Assembly (NCBI RefSeq): GCF_001427605.1
Contig: NZ_LMGZ01000019.1
Coordinates: forward strand, 1 to 64,000
Length of the DNA: 64,000 nucleotides
Origin: Devosia sp. Root635
Lineage (GTDB): Bacteria; Pseudomonadota; Alphaproteobacteria; Rhizobiales; Devosiaceae
Direction: 5' to 3'
The notes under the pieces were generated by a model, which saw only the letters and a list, made by a program, of their open reading frames with translations, searched no databases and had not been told where the DNA came from. Positions 1 through 9,845 of this stretch are shown here, piece by piece. How positions within the stretch are numbered: position 1 is the stretch's first letter; every line of letters begins with the position of its first letter. The position numbers and the translations under genes were made by a program.

Positions 1-16
1 CTGCCCGAGGACGGTC

Positions 17-60
17 GATGTCTGCCCGGGAGCGCGGATGCGACCGCCTCCCGGGACATC
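17..60. repeat. Short intergenic hairpin
   Basis: An inverted repeat pairs GATGTC and CCCGGGAG on the left with CTCCCGGG and GACATC on the right, with a two-base bulge. It lies downstream of the S4 protein gene on the minus strand. It has no T-run, so a rho-independent terminator is not supported. A copy of the dispersed motif GCCCGAGGGTGACG follows at about 84-97. Confidence 0.4.
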
Positions 61-122
61 TTAATCAGATTTCGTCGATACAAGCCCGAGGGTGACGATC
101 CAGTTTGAGCGAGCCTCGCGGG

Positions 123-530
123 TCACTCATCATCCCCGCCCCGCAACTTGTCCGTGTCCCGCCGCTGCTTCTTGGTGGGGCGCCCGGCCCCGTCGTCGCG
201 CTGGGCGATGGCGGCGTCATAGGGGGATTGCTCGGCCTTGGGCAGAGCCGGCGGGGAGAGGTCTTCGTAGAGCGCCTGCGCTTCGGGCGCCGGACCGCGG
301 CGGGTGCCGCAATCCACGATGCGCCAGACCACGATGCGGCCGTGCAGGCTCATGGTCAGCACGTCGCCCGCCCCGACCTTGTGGTCGGAGCGGGTGGTGC
401 GGTCGGAATTGACCCTGATGGCGCCGGTCTCGATGAGCTTTTGCGCCAGCGTGCGCGACTTGAGGGCGCGCGAAAAGAACAGGAACCTGTCGAGCCTTTC
501 CTTGCGGATGGGTTCGGCCGGTCCTGCCAA
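123..530 (-). CDS. S4-domain RNA-binding protein (HslR-like)
   Basis: This 135-residue protein has an N-terminal S4 RNA-binding fold over about residues 10-70. It includes the typical RLDRFLFFSR opening and the loop with SDHKVGAGD. The C-terminus is basic and rich in KKQRR. S4 proteins of this size (HslR/YrfH type) bind structured RNA, often on stalled ribosomal subunits. The gene starts 3 bases after the end of the upstream helicase gene on the same strand, so the two are very likely co-transcribed and may act together on RNA. The specific target is not shown by the sequence. Confidence 0.85.
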   Translation of the reverse strand: MAGPAEPIRKERLDRFLFFSRALKSRTLAQKLIETGAIRVNSDRTTRSDHKVGAGDVLTMSLHGRIVVWRIVDCGTRRGPAPEAQALYEDLSPPALPKAEQSPYDAAIAQRDDGAGRPTKKQRRDTDKLRGGDDE

Positions 531-533
531 TGC

Positions 534-3500
534 CTACTCCGCCTTGCGGTCGCGCAAGGCGGCGAGCTTGGCAAAGGGGCTATCCGGATCGAACGCCTTT
601 TCCTTGCGCGGCTCGGGTGCCGGACGCTCGAAGCGGGCGCGCTCGCCCTTCTGGTCGTCCGGGCGGCGATTGTCGTTGCGGCCCTTGGGCCCGGGATTGA
701 GATGGCGGGCCTTGGAGAGATCCTGCACTTCGCCTTCCGGCCGCCGCGGAGCCGGCGGACGATGATGGCGCTCGGGGCGCTTGGCCTGCACCTCACCCTC
801 GGGACGACGGCGATGCTCGTGCCGCTTGTTGTCCGGACGTTTGCCGGCAGGCGACCAGACTTCGTCGAATTCAGGCTCGGCCGGGGCCGCCGGTTCGGCA
901 GGGGTGGTCTCGGCGGTTTCCGGGGTGGCTTCGACAATGGTGGTTGCCGGAATTTCGGCCTCGACCGCTACCGGGGTCTCCATCGCCACGGCTTCCACCG
1001 GGGCCGCGTCCACGGCATCGACGGAAGCCGGATTTTCGGCCAGCACCTCTTCCAGAGCCGGCGCGTCGGCAGTCGCTTCGGCCGCCACGGCGGGAGCCGG
1101 CGCCTTGGGCGTGCGCTTGACGCGATAGCCGAGCGAATTGAGGATGGAGGCGAAATCCTCGCCCGAGCAGCCCAGCAGCGAAGTCATTTCCACGGTGACG
1201 CGGAAACCATTGCCTTCGGCGGCGCCGGCAGGCAGTTCGCCCGCATAGGGACGGCCGGCATCGAGCGCGATCAGCGGGCGGATGATGTCGGCGAGGCGTT
1301 CGAGGATATCGACGCGCACGGCGCGCTTGCCGGCCACCTTGAAGCCGGCGATTTCATAAAGCCGTGTATCGACCTCGGGATCGACCACGAAAGAGGTGCG
1401 GCCGCTCAGCACGATATGGGGAATGTCGGTGACGCCGGCCTGGCGCACGCCGCCATTCTTCAGGGCAAACAGAATCAGCGCCAGCTCGCGCGGGGCGGGC
1501 TTGAGCGACAGCGGCAGATAGATGTGATAGGCGCCAAACTTGATGCCCAGCTTGCGCATCTTGCCGCGCACATCCTGGTCCAGCCCCTTGACCTCATCGG
1601 CCACCTGGCTGCGCGGAATGAGCCCGAGATGCTCGAAGAGCTGGAAGCCGATGCCGCGGGCGGCGCCCTCCAGATCGGCCGGCGCTTCCAGCGCCATGAC
1701 GCTTTCGAGCACCGTGTTGATGTGGTGGCGCAGCCAGAGGCTGAGCCGATCCTGCACGCGCTCGAGATCGGGCCCGGTGAGCGTCTCGTCGGCCAGGATC
1801 AGGATGCGAGGGCGGTAAAGCGCATCGCCTTCGATCAGCTCGGCGACGATATCGCCCTTCCAACGCAAGCGACCATCGGTGGCCAGCACGAATTCTTCAT
1901 TGGGCGCGCCCGCCAGGCGATCGGCGCGATTGTGGATTTCGGGCGCCACCACGGAATCGGCTGCCGCGCGCAGGCCCTTGATGTCGGCGTCGCCGTCATT
2001 GCGCGCCAGGGTGAAGCGGAAGCCTTCAAGCGTGCCGATGAGATGGCCTTCCAGCCGCACTTCGCCACGCTCATTGATCTCGGGAGATGCCATACGTTTG
2101 TCTTTCAGATGACGCAGCAAAACGCTGGTGCGCCGGTCGACGAAGCGCTGAGTGAGACGCTCATGCAAAGCGTCGCTCAGCCGGTCTTCAATGTCTCGGG
2201 TCTTTTCGCGCCAATGTGAAGGGTCTGCAAGCCAGTTTTTGCGGTTCGCAACGAAGGTCCAGGTCCGGATTTGCTTGATCCGGTTGCTCAGCGTATCGAT
2301 GTCACCGCTGGCATTGTCGCAAAAGCGCACCTGCTCGGCAATCCAGTCCTCGTTGACATGGTGGCGCTTGACTAAATCCGCGTAAATCCGCGTAACGATT
2401 TCGCCGTGATTGGCCGGTGAAATGCCCTGATAATCAGGGATCTGGCAACATTCCCAGAGCAGCCGCGCGCCATCGAGCCCGCGCGCCAGCTGCCCCGCCT
2501 CGTTGCGCGAAACGAATTCGAGCGCATGCTGGTCGGTGGCGATGGGAACGCGGGTCAGGCTGCGGTGTTCGGGGGCCATTTCGAGGCTGTCGCGCAACGC
2601 ATCGATGGAAGCGAAATCCAGCCGATTGTTGCGCCATTGCAGCACTTTGACCGGCTCGAAGTCGTGCGTTTCGAGCGCCACCACCATATCCTCGTCAAAT
2701 CCCTCAGTGCCGCCGGTGACGCCAAAGCTGCCATTGCGGGCATGGCGACCGGCCCGCCCGGCGATCTGGCCAAGCTCGGCAGCGGTCAGCGGCCGGCTGG
2801 TATGGCCATCGAACTTGCTGTCATCGGCAAAGGCGACATGGTGGATATCGAGGTTCAGCCCCATGCCGATCGCATCGGTGGCGACGAGAAAATCCACATC
2901 GCCATTCTGGTAGAGTTCTACCTGCGCATTGCGGGTGCGGGGACTGAGCGCGCCCATGACCACGGCGGCCCCGCCACGCTCGCGGCGGATCAGCTCGGCA
3001 ATGGCATAGACCTGCCGCGCCGAGAAGGCGACGATGGCCGAACGGGAAGGCTGGCGCGAGATTTTCTTGCTGCCCGAATAGGTGAGCTGGGAAAAGCGCG
3101 GCCGGTCGACGATCTCGGTATGGGGCAGCAGGCGCCGGATCACCGGCGCCATGGTGGCCGCGCCCAGCAGCAGGGTTTCGCTCGTGCCGCGGGCATTGAG
3201 AATGCGGTCGGTGAAGACATGGCCGCGATCGAAATCGGTGGCCACCTGGATTTCATCGATCGCCACGCAATCGACGCGGATGTCCGTGGGCATGGCCTCG
3301 ACGGTGCAGACCCAGTAGCGCGGTTTGGCGGGAACGATGCGCTCCTCGCCCGTCACCAGCGCCACCGCCCCCTCGCCGACGCGCTCGACGCAGCGCTGAT
3401 AGACCTCGCGCGCCAATAGCCTCAGCGGCAGGCCGATCATCCCGGTGGGATGGGCCAGCATGCGCTCGATGGCAAAATAGGTCTTGCCGGTATTGGTGGG

Positions 3501-3551
3501 GCCAAGGATCGCCTTGACCGATTGGGGGGGCGCGAAAGTCATTGCCGGCAA
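534..3551 (-). CDS. SUV3-like superfamily 2 RNA helicase
   Basis: A 1005-residue helicase. Walker A (GPTNTGKT) is at residues 17-24 and the DExx-like motif is DEIQ at 99-102. The C-terminal helicase motifs include ATDAIGMGLN and QIAGRAGR. This pattern matches the SUV3 family, whose mitochondrial members unwind RNA for a degradosome; alphaproteobacteria carry a close relative. After about residue 790 there is a long alanine- and glutamate-rich stretch. A basic, arginine-rich tail follows in which the peptide RRPEGEVQ occurs twice, a likely disordered RNA-binding tail. The S4 protein follows 3 bases downstream. RNA processing or turnover is inferred from the family. Confidence 0.85.
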   Translation of the reverse strand: MPAMTFAPPQSVKAILGPTNTGKTYFAIERMLAHPTGMIGLPLRLLAREVYQRCVERVGEGAVALVTGEERIVPAKPRYWVCTVEAMPTDIRVDCVAIDEIQVATDFDRGHVFTDRILNARGTSETLLLGAATMAPVIRRLLPHTEIVDRPRFSQLTYSGSKKISRQPSRSAIVAFSARQVYAIAELIRRERGGAAVVMGALSPRTRNAQVELYQNGDVDFLVATDAIGMGLNLDIHHVAFADDSKFDGHTSRPLTAAELGQIAGRAGRHARNGSFGVTGGTEGFDEDMVVALETHDFEPVKVLQWRNNRLDFASIDALRDSLEMAPEHRSLTRVPIATDQHALEFVSRNEAGQLARGLDGARLLWECCQIPDYQGISPANHGEIVTRIYADLVKRHHVNEDWIAEQVRFCDNASGDIDTLSNRIKQIRTWTFVANRKNWLADPSHWREKTRDIEDRLSDALHERLTQRFVDRRTSVLLRHLKDKRMASPEINERGEVRLEGHLIGTLEGFRFTLARNDGDADIKGLRAAADSVVAPEIHNRADRLAGAPNEEFVLATDGRLRWKGDIVAELIEGDALYRPRILILADETLTGPDLERVQDRLSLWLRHHINTVLESVMALEAPADLEGAARGIGFQLFEHLGLIPRSQVADEVKGLDQDVRGKMRKLGIKFGAYHIYLPLSLKPAPRELALILFALKNGGVRQAGVTDIPHIVLSGRTSFVVDPEVDTRLYEIAGFKVAGKRAVRVDILERLADIIRPLIALDAGRPYAGELPAGAAEGNGFRVTVEMTSLLGCSGEDFASILNSLGYRVKRTPKAPAPAVAAEATADAPALEEVLAENPASVDAVDAAPVEAVAMETPVAVEAEIPATTIVEATPETAETTPAEPAAPAEPEFDEVWSPAGKRPDNKRHEHRRRPEGEVQAKRPERHHRPPAPRRPEGEVQDLSKARHLNPGPKGRNDNRRPDDQKGERARFERPAPEPRKEKAFDPDSPFAKLAALRDRKAE

Positions 3552-4461
3552 TGTAGGAGGTCAGCTCGTGGGTTGCGAGGGCCGCCGCGCATTGTCCCAA
3601 GAAAGGACAGGCTTGGCGACCTTTTTGTTCCCCCGCTTAATATAAAGAACAGGGTAGGAACGAAACGGCACCGAATCGGCGCAAATCAATGAATCCGGCT
3701 TCGTTCTCCACAACGTCTGGGGGTGGTCGCCGGGAAATACCACTAGCCGAAATACAAAGATGCAGAAAAACTGCTGAAAACGCGGCAAAGCGTTCAACTT
3801 CGTTGCGAAGTCGTAAATTCGCAGCGCGAATCGGGCATGTGTGAAGGCCCGGTAAATGATTGAATGGCAAAGATTTTTGTCGGATTTATGACGCAGGTGC
3901 CGCAAAAGCGGACTGTGGCGCGCGAAAATTGAGGATCGCGATGCTTGACCGTATCGGGATGGGACAGGCAATCCCAACTCGATCGTCACCCTCGGGCTTG
4001 ACCGAGGGCTCTGCACTTAATGATGTGCCCGGCAAGTATAGTGCCCTCGGGTCAGGCCCGAGGGTGACGGCCGGTGGTTGCGGGTGACGCTGGCGGCATT
4101 CCCAAACCGGCACACAATGGCCGGTCCGTCCACGGCTCCGTTCACACCCGAACCAAACCGGGAACGAACGGGGACAGAATCGGGTGAATCGCGCCAATGC
4201 CGCTTTGTTCGCCACGACATGTTGGGGGCCAGGCGCGCCACGCCACTAGTGCCGCGACAATTGGGGCCAAATAGCCCCGAACGGCTTTATCTTGGTGACC
4301 AAAGGGTAAATTTCGGGTCGTCCCGGCCGAATCTCACCGGAACCTTGCACGAACATTTTCCCGGCACTGGCCAACGTTAACGCCAGCCGGCCCGCGCTGC
4401 GCCGCTTTGGCGGAGCAATATTGAGGAAAAAGCCGTTGACCGTCCCGTGGCGGGACAGCGT
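3552..4461. other. Long intergenic region without a supported gene
   Basis: About 910 bases separate the divergent end of the helicase gene from the 3' end of the DUF3108 gene. The part at 3600-3950 is visibly richer in A and T than its surroundings and probably holds the helicase promoter. Short reading frames here lack plausible starts or recognisable products. The only structured element is the palindrome at 3984-4069. No tRNA or known small RNA could be recognised. Confidence 0.5.
3984..4069. repeat. Dispersed palindrome (GCCCGAGGGTGACG family)
   Basis: The two ends are exact inverted copies, CGTCACCCTCGGGC and GCCCGAGGGTGACG. Each end is itself a smaller hairpin built on CCCTCGG/CCGAGGG. 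The same motif recurs at about 84-97 and 5967-5993. Confidence 0.75.
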
Positions 4462-5244
4462 CTAGAACCGCATCTCGGTCAGCACCATCGACAGATCTCC
4501 CATATCGGTGCCCAGCAGCACGCGATAGGGGATGAAATAGCCGGTTTCCCCGAGCGGGGCATACCAGATGACGATGCGGTCGCTGTCGGCCAGATAGTTG
4601 GTGATGTCCGAACTGGTGAAATGGCCCGAGACCGGGTCGTAGTCCACCGTGCACAGCACCACCGGCCCCTGATAGCCGGTGCGCGGCGAGGTCGCCTCGT
4701 CGTCGCCGGCATAGCTCATGGCGATGTTGAAGCGCTCGACGCCGGTAAAAATCTTAGCCTGGCGCTGGCAGAGGCTCCTGTCGAGGCCATTGCCCTTGAG
4801 CACGAAGGCCGAGAGAAAATCGCCCACCCCGGTCAGGTGCCGGCGCTCCAGCGGTACGCGGTCGTAATTGTCGACGATCGGCGGGGTGACCTTGAAGGCG
4901 GAGACATCGTGGCCGGCAAAGGACACGTCGACCGTGAAGGTCTCGCCATTGGCGCGGGTTTCGAGATCGAATTCCTCGGCCAGCAGCGAGGAGCCGGAGG
5001 AGCGCCCGGTGGAGGTGGCCTTGGCCGTACCGCTGGCGACCAGCGTGCCCAGCCCCGCCACATTGGCCGAAAGATCGAGCGTATAGCGGCTGCCGTTATC
5101 CTCGAGATCGACTTTCATGGCCGCGATATTGATGCCGCCCAGCGTCAATATATAGCTTGCTCTCGCATCGACTTCGGCCGCGCCGGCGGGGTGGCTCAGG
5201 AACACCGCCAGGGCGGCCAGGGGAACAAGACGGAGCTGGATCAA
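4462..5244 (-). CDS. DUF3108 periplasmic protein
   Basis: A 260-residue protein with an N-terminal signal peptide of about 22 residues ending near PAGAAE. The rest is beta-rich and matches the DUF3108 pattern: a start such as ASYILTLGGINIAAMKVDL and a C-terminal WYAPLGETGYFIPYRV segment. Members are exported proteins of unknown function. The gene diverges from rpmB, and the 220-bp gap must hold both promoters. Assignment to the family is fairly sure; no function can be given. Confidence 0.8.
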   Translation of the reverse strand: MIQLRLVPLAALAVFLSHPAGAAEVDARASYILTLGGINIAAMKVDLEDNGSRYTLDLSANVAGLGTLVASGTAKATSTGRSSGSSLLAEEFDLETRANGETFTVDVSFAGHDVSAFKVTPPIVDNYDRVPLERRHLTGVGDFLSAFVLKGNGLDRSLCQRQAKIFTGVERFNIAMSYAGDDEATSPRTGYQGPVVLCTVDYDPVSGHFTSSDITNYLADSDRIVIWYAPLGETGYFIPYRVLLGTDMGDLSMVLTEMRF

Positions 5245-5464
5245 GGCGGTCGGCTCTCTGCATGGGGCGGACGCGAATCAGCGCCCTGCTCAAAATTGCC
5301 TGCGCGATATGGCCCATGCAAGGCACTCGCGGGCGTTTGAGGCCGCTTCACCTTGACGGCGGCAGCCGTTTTCTCTAAAGACGCGCCAGATTTCATAACA
5401 ATCGAGGCCCGTCGCGGGAATTGCCCGCCACGCAGGACCTTTACACAAATAGGATATCCATCAA

Positions 5465-5749
5465 ATGGCACGTCGCTGTGATCTGACTGGCAAGGGCGTA
5501 ATGGTTGGCAACAACGTTTCGCACGCCCTCAACCGCACCCGCCGCCGGTTTCTCCCCAACCTGGTCAACGTGACGCTGCTGTCCGACGCGCTCAACCGCG
5601 GCATCAAGCTGCGCGTCTCGGCTGCGGCGCTGCGCACGGTCGAGCATCGCGGCGGTCTGGACGCCTTCCTGCTCAAGCAGAGCGACGACACGCTGTCCCC
5701 GCTCGCCCAGGGCATCAAGAAGGAAATTCGCGCCGCCCTCGCTGCGTAA
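5465..5749 (+). CDS. rpmB: 50S ribosomal protein L28
   Basis: The 94-residue product opens with [20 protein letters not shown] and has [11 protein letters not shown], both diagnostic of bacterial L28. It is somewhat longer than the 78-residue E. coli protein, as usual in alphaproteobacteria. It sits near the E site of the large ribosomal subunit. An AGGA ribosome-binding site lies about 10 bases before the ATG. The gene stands alone and is closed by a strong hairpin terminator at 5773-5809. Confidence 0.97.
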   Translation: MARRCDLTGKGVMVGNNVSHALNRTRRRFLPNLVNVTLLSDALNRGIKLRVSAAALRTVEHRGGLDAFLLKQSDDTLSPLAQGIKKEIRAALAA

Positions 5750-5772
5750 GCAGTAGACCGGTTTCAGATTTG

Positions 5773-5809
5773 ACCGCGTGGAGTTCATGCTCCGCGCGGT
5801 TTTGTTTTT
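5773..5809 (+). terminator. Rho-independent terminator of rpmB
   Basis: An 11-bp stem, ACCGCGTGGAG paired with CTCCGCGCGGT with one G-T pair, has a 6-base loop and is followed by TTTGTTTTT. It starts 24 bases after the rpmB stop codon. Confidence 0.9.
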
Positions 5810-5812
5810 GGG

Positions 5813-5970
5813 GGGCTCTTGGTTTGCCACGCCCTCGTGGTTCGAGGCTCGTGAAGAACTCGCACCTCACCATGAGGGCTACTCTTAGGCTCGGGTGCAA
5901 TCAGTAGTCCTCATGGTGAGGTGCGCCTCTTGGCGCCTCGAACCACGAGGACGTGGCAAACCAAGAGCCC
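5813..5970. repeat. 158-bp imperfect inverted repeat
   Basis: The outer arms are GGGCTCTTGGTTTGCCACG and its complement ending CCAAGAGCCC. Both arms continue through CTCGTGGTTCGAG and CACCTCACCATGAGG. The element would fold into one very long hairpin. The CCTCATGGTGAGG and TCGAACCACGAGG parts resemble palindromes widespread in Hyphomicrobiales genomes. It has no coding capacity. Confidence 0.8.
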
Positions 5971-5993
5971 TCGGGTCGAGCCCGAGGGTGACG
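5967..5993. repeat. Short palindrome of the CCCTCGGG/CCCGAGGG family
   Basis: The unit GCCCTCGGGTCGAGCCCGAG, followed by GGTGACG, matches the repeats near 84-97 and at 3984-4069. It abuts the 158-bp inverted repeat. Confidence 0.65.
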
Positions 5994-6074
5994 TTCGGTG
6001 GGTGGGGTGATACCTATCCATAATCCTGCGCCCCGGTCTTATGCCGGATCGCGCTCATATAGAGGTGCATTCTG

Positions 6075-6761
6075 ATGCTTGCTCGTTTCCTGGCGGCCGT
6101 GGCCGCCATGGTCGTGGTCGTTGCCGCGTCCAATATTCTCGTGCTCTACCCGCTGCAGGCCCAGCTCGGCTCGGTCAACCTGGCCGACCTGCTGACCTGG
6201 GGCGCCTTCACCTTCCCCTTCGCCTTCCTCATCACCGACCTGACCAACCGCTATGACGGCCCGCGCAATGCGCGCCGCGTCGTGCTGGTGGGCTTTCTCG
6301 TCGGGCTCGGCCTGTCCTTCTATCTGAGCTACAATCCCTTGCCCTGGAATGCTGGTGGCGATCCGGCCACCACGCCACGCATCGCCGTCGCCTCGGCCAC
6401 CGCCTTCCTTGTCGGGCAATTGCTCGATATCGCCGTGTTCTCGCGGCTGCGGGCCAGCCGGGCCTGGTTCCTGCCGCCGCTGGCGGGTTCGCTGTTCGGC
6501 TCGATGATCGATACCACGATCTTCTTCACCGTCGCCTTTGCCCCGGCTCTGGTGGCCGTCGACATGCTGTTCGGCATGGCCGATGGCTCGCTGGGTTTCC
6601 CGGCACCATGGCTCGGCATCGGACCGGACGTGCCGCTCTGGACCTCGCTGGCCACGGGCGACTTCATGGTGAAATTCCTCGCGGCGCTGCTGCTGCTGGC
6701 GCCCTATCGGGCCCTGATGGGCCGGATCATGCCGCTACCGGCCCTGGGGGCGCGGGCTTAG
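6075..6761 (+). CDS. yhhQ: Queuosine-precursor transporter (YhhQ/VUT family)
   Basis: This 228-residue integral membrane protein has about six hydrophobic segments. Family signatures are FPFAFLITDLTNRYDGP near residues 48-64, and FGSMIDTTIFF in the second half. YhhQ-type proteins (COG1738) import preQ0/preQ1 for queuosine modification of tRNA. I looked for a preQ1 riboswitch in the 75 bases upstream and did not recognise one. The gene stands alone between repeats. Confidence 0.88.
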   Translation: MLARFLAAVAAMVVVVAASNILVLYPLQAQLGSVNLADLLTWGAFTFPFAFLITDLTNRYDGPRNARRVVLVGFLVGLGLSFYLSYNPLPWNAGGDPATTPRIAVASATAFLVGQLLDIAVFSRLRASRAWFLPPLAGSLFGSMIDTTIFFTVAFAPALVAVDMLFGMADGSLGFPAPWLGIGPDVPLWTSLATGDFMVKFLAALLLLAPYRALMGRIMPLPALGARA

Positions 6762-6772
6762 GGCGCGGACTT

Positions 6773-6797
6773 CCCCTCTCCCCTTGAGGGAGAGGGA
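6773..6797. repeat. Short CCCTCTCC/GGAGAGGG palindrome
   Basis: A small palindrome on CCCTCTCCC and GGGAGAGGG lies between two convergent genes (6761 and 6806). It is a partial copy of the large dispersed repeat family found at 9730, 10913, 15129, 16329 and 22685. Confidence 0.65.
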
Positions 6798-6805
6798 AAA
6801 GGAGG

Positions 6806-7798
6806 CTACTCCGCCAGGGCAAATTCCAGCAGCAGGGTGCGTTGCCAGTCGTTGAAATTGTTGTCCGAGCCGATGAGGATGCGCAACTCGCCATCGGGGG
6901 CGGTGTGGACGGCGACCGATTCCATGTTGTCGATACTGCCGCCAGTGGCCGAGAGCAGCAATTCGCCGGCCATCAGATTGTTTGGCCGCACGTCGGCAGC
7001 GGGGACGCGGCGCAGGTTCATCACAAAGCTCAGCATGGAGACGCCGCGCTCGAGCACCAGCAGGTCGCCATTGGGCAAAAAGGCGCAATCGGTGGGGTTC
7101 ACCACCGGGCTGTTCTGGTAGCCGATGGGGCCCTTGTCGTTCTGGCCGAGCAGCCAGCCGCGATGATTGCCCTCCTCGTCCAGCGCCTCTTCGGTCAGCA
7201 GCAGGGTGGACCCCGCTATGGGCGAGGCCGGCGGCGCGATGCAGAGCGATTCCAGGCTCTCATTGGTCCGGAGGTCGGTGAGCCAGTCGGGAATGCGCAC
7301 CTCGCGCGCCGGCCCGCCCGGCCGGCCGTCGACAAGGGCGAAATCGGCAACGCGGGTCAGGTTCTCGAAGCCAACGCGCACCGCCACCGGCACGCCGTCG
7401 CGATGGACGGTGTCGAGGCTTTCGGCATCCTTGGCATATTGGCGCGGCAGCAGGTCGCCCTTGGAATTGCGCATCGGCTCGACCCAGGCGCCGATGAAGC
7501 CGAAGAGGCGCCCCGCATCGTCATAAGCCAGTTGCCCGGTGACGAAATTGCCGCGGTCGCTGGCAAAGGTCGCCTGCTGGTCCGGCCCGGTCATGGCGAG
7601 GCTGGAGAGACCCCCGAAAGTGTCATTCTGGCTGACCAGCGCGATGCCGCCGCGAAAGATCAGACCATCGACCGGCTGATCGACCGTGCTGTCCTTGAAC
7701 TGGGTGATCGGGCTGGCGCTGACGCTCACCTCGACGGCCATGGCGGGAAAACTCCCCGCCAGCATCGCCGCGACGATGGCGACGCGCCGCAGGGTCAT
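6806..7798 (-). CDS. Esterase-like/phytase-like secreted protein
   Basis: A 330-residue protein with a signal peptide (about residues 1-21, ending AMA). It resembles the 'esterase-like activity of phytase' family. Recognisable parts are [34 protein letters not shown] and a final [10 protein letters not shown]. Together they suggest a beta-propeller. The start codon overlaps the cobT stop by 4 bases (ATGA), so it is translated in the cobT transcript. A direct role in cobalamin synthesis is not implied by the family. Confidence 0.78.
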   Translation of the reverse strand: MTLRRVAIVAAMLAGSFPAMAVEVSVSASPITQFKDSTVDQPVDGLIFRGGIALVSQNDTFGGLSSLAMTGPDQQATFASDRGNFVTGQLAYDDAGRLFGFIGAWVEPMRNSKGDLLPRQYAKDAESLDTVHRDGVPVAVRVGFENLTRVADFALVDGRPGGPAREVRIPDWLTDLRTNESLESLCIAPPASPIAGSTLLLTEEALDEEGNHRGWLLGQNDKGPIGYQNSPVVNPTDCAFLPNGDLLVLERGVSMLSFVMNLRRVPAADVRPNNLMAGELLLSATGGSIDNMESVAVHTAPDGELRILIGSDNNFNDWQRTLLLEFALAE

Positions 7799-9684
7799 CC
7801 CCGTCCCCGCCGCCGCGTCTGCACCGGCATTTCCTCGTCGAACAGGGCGGCCAGTTCGTCCGTCAGCGCCCCGGCCAGTTCCTCGGCATCGAGCAGCGTC
7901 ACGGCGCGGCGGTAGTAGCGCGTCACGTCATGGCCAATGCCCACGGCGACCAGCTGGATCGGCGAGCGCGTCTCGATATCCTCGATCACCTGCCGCAGAT
8001 GGGCTTCCAGGTAATTGCCGGCATTGACCGACTGCGTGCTGTCATCGACCGGGGCGCCATCGGAAATCACCATCAGGATGCGGCGGGCTTCCGGCCGGGC
8101 CAGCAGGCGTTTGCGCGCCCATTCGAGCGCCTCGCCATCGATATTTTCCTTGAGCAGGCCCTCGCGCATCATCAGGCCGAGATTACGCCTTGCATGGCGC
8201 CACGGCTCGTCGGCGGCCTTGTAGATGATGTGGCGAACATCGTTGACGCGGCCCGGATTGGCCGGGCGATTGGCTTCGAGCCAGGCTTCGCGGCTCTTGC
8301 CGCCCTTCCAGGCGCGGGTGGTGAAACCCAGGATCTCGACCTTGACGCCGCAGCGCTCCAGCGTGCGCGCGAGAATATCGCCGCAGATGGCCGCGATGGT
8401 GATCGGGCGGCCGCGCATCGAGCCGGAATTGTCGATCAGCAGCGTCACCACCGTATCGCGGAAATCGGTGTCGTTCTCGACCTTGAAGGACAAAGCCTGC
8501 ATCGGATCGGTGACGACACGGGTGAGGCGCGCCGTATCGAGCAGACCCTCTTCGAGGTCGAACTGCCAGCTCCGATTCTGCTTGGCCATCAGGCGCCGCT
8601 GCAGCTTGTTGGCCAGCCGCGCCACGGCACCGGCCAGGTTTTCCAGCTGCTTATCGAGCAGGCCACGCAACTGGTCGAGCTCGTCGGGCGGGCACAGCTC
8701 GGCCGCCTTGACGATCTCGTCGAATTTGGTGGTGAAGACCTTGTAGTTGAACTGGTTGGAGAGCTGGGTGCCGCCATCCTTGGCGGGCGGTGGCATGGGC
8801 GCGTCTTCGCCGGCTTCGGCGGCCGCGTCCTCATCGGTATCGGCCATGTCCGATTCCATGCCCTCGACGTCGCCGGTTTCTTCCGACTCGCCGGCCTGCT
8901 CGTCCTGCTGGCTATCCTGGCTGTCGTTCTCGCCTTCGCCCTGTTCGGGCGACTGGTCGGAGCTGTCGCCCTGCTCAGGATCCTGGCTCTCGCCCTCTTC
9001 CTCGTCCGAGGCATCGGGATCGTCCAGCTCGCTTTCGGGCACCAGATTGAGGTCACGCAGCAGCGCCTTGGCGGCGCGCGAGAACTCGTCCTGGTTTTCG
9101 TAGCGCGTCAGCAGGTCATCGAGCGACTTGCCGCCCTTGTCCTCGATCTCCTTGCGCCACAGATCGACCAAAGCATGGCCCGAAGGCGGCACCGGCACGC
9201 CGGCGAGCTTTTCGCGCAGCAGCAGGCCCAGAGCCTCGGCAATCGGCGCATCGCCCTTGTTGTCGACCTCGGCGAAATTGGCGCGGAACAGCCGATCTTC
9301 CAGCATTTCGGAAATATTGCCGACCATGCCGGGCATGCGCACGCAGCCCAGAGCTTCGACGCGGGCCTGTTCCAGCGCGTCGAAAGCGGCACGGGCCGTG
9401 GGGTCCATCGGCGAGCGCTTGCGATGGGTATCGGGATCGTGGCTGGCCAGCCGCATGGCCATGGCATCGCCCTGCCCGCGGGCAATGGCGATATCGCGGC
9501 GGGTCGGCAGGCGCGGCAGATTGGCCAGGCGCGCCTTGTCGGAAGTGAGCAAAGGCCGGTCGGAGGTGAAGGTCACTTCCAGCTCGGGCTTGGCGCCGAT
9601 GGCGCGCACCGTCGCCCCCATGGCCGATTTGAAGACCTGGGTCTGGTCGGGCTTGTTGGCTTTGCTGCGCGGTGGTTGTGCCAT
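7795..9684 (-). CDS. cobT: Aerobic cobaltochelatase subunit CobT
   Basis: A 629-residue protein. Together with CobS and CobN, CobT forms the ATP-dependent cobaltochelatase that inserts cobalt into hydrogenobyrinic acid diamide in aerobic cobalamin synthesis. The sequence shows the expected layout: an N-terminal domain, a strongly acidic linker (about residues 219-295, rich in D, E, S and Q) and a C-terminal von Willebrand A domain. The metal-site motif DNSGS is at 418-422, with LMVISDGAP further on. CobS lies upstream in the same direction, 161 bp away across a dispersed repeat. No CobN is in the window. Confidence 0.96.
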   Translation of the reverse strand: MAQPPRSKANKPDQTQVFKSAMGATVRAIGAKPELEVTFTSDRPLLTSDKARLANLPRLPTRRDIAIARGQGDAMAMRLASHDPDTHRKRSPMDPTARAAFDALEQARVEALGCVRMPGMVGNISEMLEDRLFRANFAEVDNKGDAPIAEALGLLLREKLAGVPVPPSGHALVDLWRKEIEDKGGKSLDDLLTRYENQDEFSRAAKALLRDLNLVPESELDDPDASDEEEGESQDPEQGDSSDQSPEQGEGENDSQDSQQDEQAGESEETGDVEGMESDMADTDEDAAAEAGEDAPMPPPAKDGGTQLSNQFNYKVFTTKFDEIVKAAELCPPDELDQLRGLLDKQLENLAGAVARLANKLQRRLMAKQNRSWQFDLEEGLLDTARLTRVVTDPMQALSFKVENDTDFRDTVVTLLIDNSGSMRGRPITIAAICGDILARTLERCGVKVEILGFTTRAWKGGKSREAWLEANRPANPGRVNDVRHIIYKAADEPWRHARRNLGLMMREGLLKENIDGEALEWARKRLLARPEARRILMVISDGAPVDDSTQSVNAGNYLEAHLRQVIEDIETRSPIQLVAVGIGHDVTRYYRRAVTLLDAEELAGALTDELAALFDEEMPVQTRRRGRG

Positions 9685-9729
9685 TCTGAATGCTCGTCGT
9701 CTGCCTGGCCACCAACATGGCCAACGGCG

Positions 9730-9823
9730 CCCCCTCCCCTTGAGGGGAGGGCCGGGGAGGGGGTGGGTCAGTAGATCACCGATGGACCCCCACCCCCAAC
9801 CCCTCCCCTCAAGGGGGAGGGGA
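9730..9823. repeat. Dispersed inverted repeat between cobS and cobT
   Basis: CCCCTCCCCTTGAGGGGAGG on the left pairs with a near-complementary copy ending AAGGGGGAGGGG on the right. An inner pair, GGGTGGGTC and GACCCCCACCC, extends the hairpin. It fills most of the cobS-cobT gap and could modulate their relative expression. Confidence 0.8.
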
Positions 9824-9845
9824 GCACGGAGCCCACACTTTCATC

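Noticed and set aside
105-2219. A 704-residue open frame opposite the helicase and S4 genes
   Set aside because: It spans two real genes on the other strand and has no domain or plausible start.
3561-4016. A 151-codon minus-strand frame upstream of the helicase
   Set aside because: It runs through A+T-rich promoter-like DNA and a dispersed palindrome and resembles no protein family.
6001-6074. preQ1 riboswitch before the queuosine-precursor transporter
   Set aside because: Neither the short class I aptamer pattern nor another preQ1 aptamer could be recognised.
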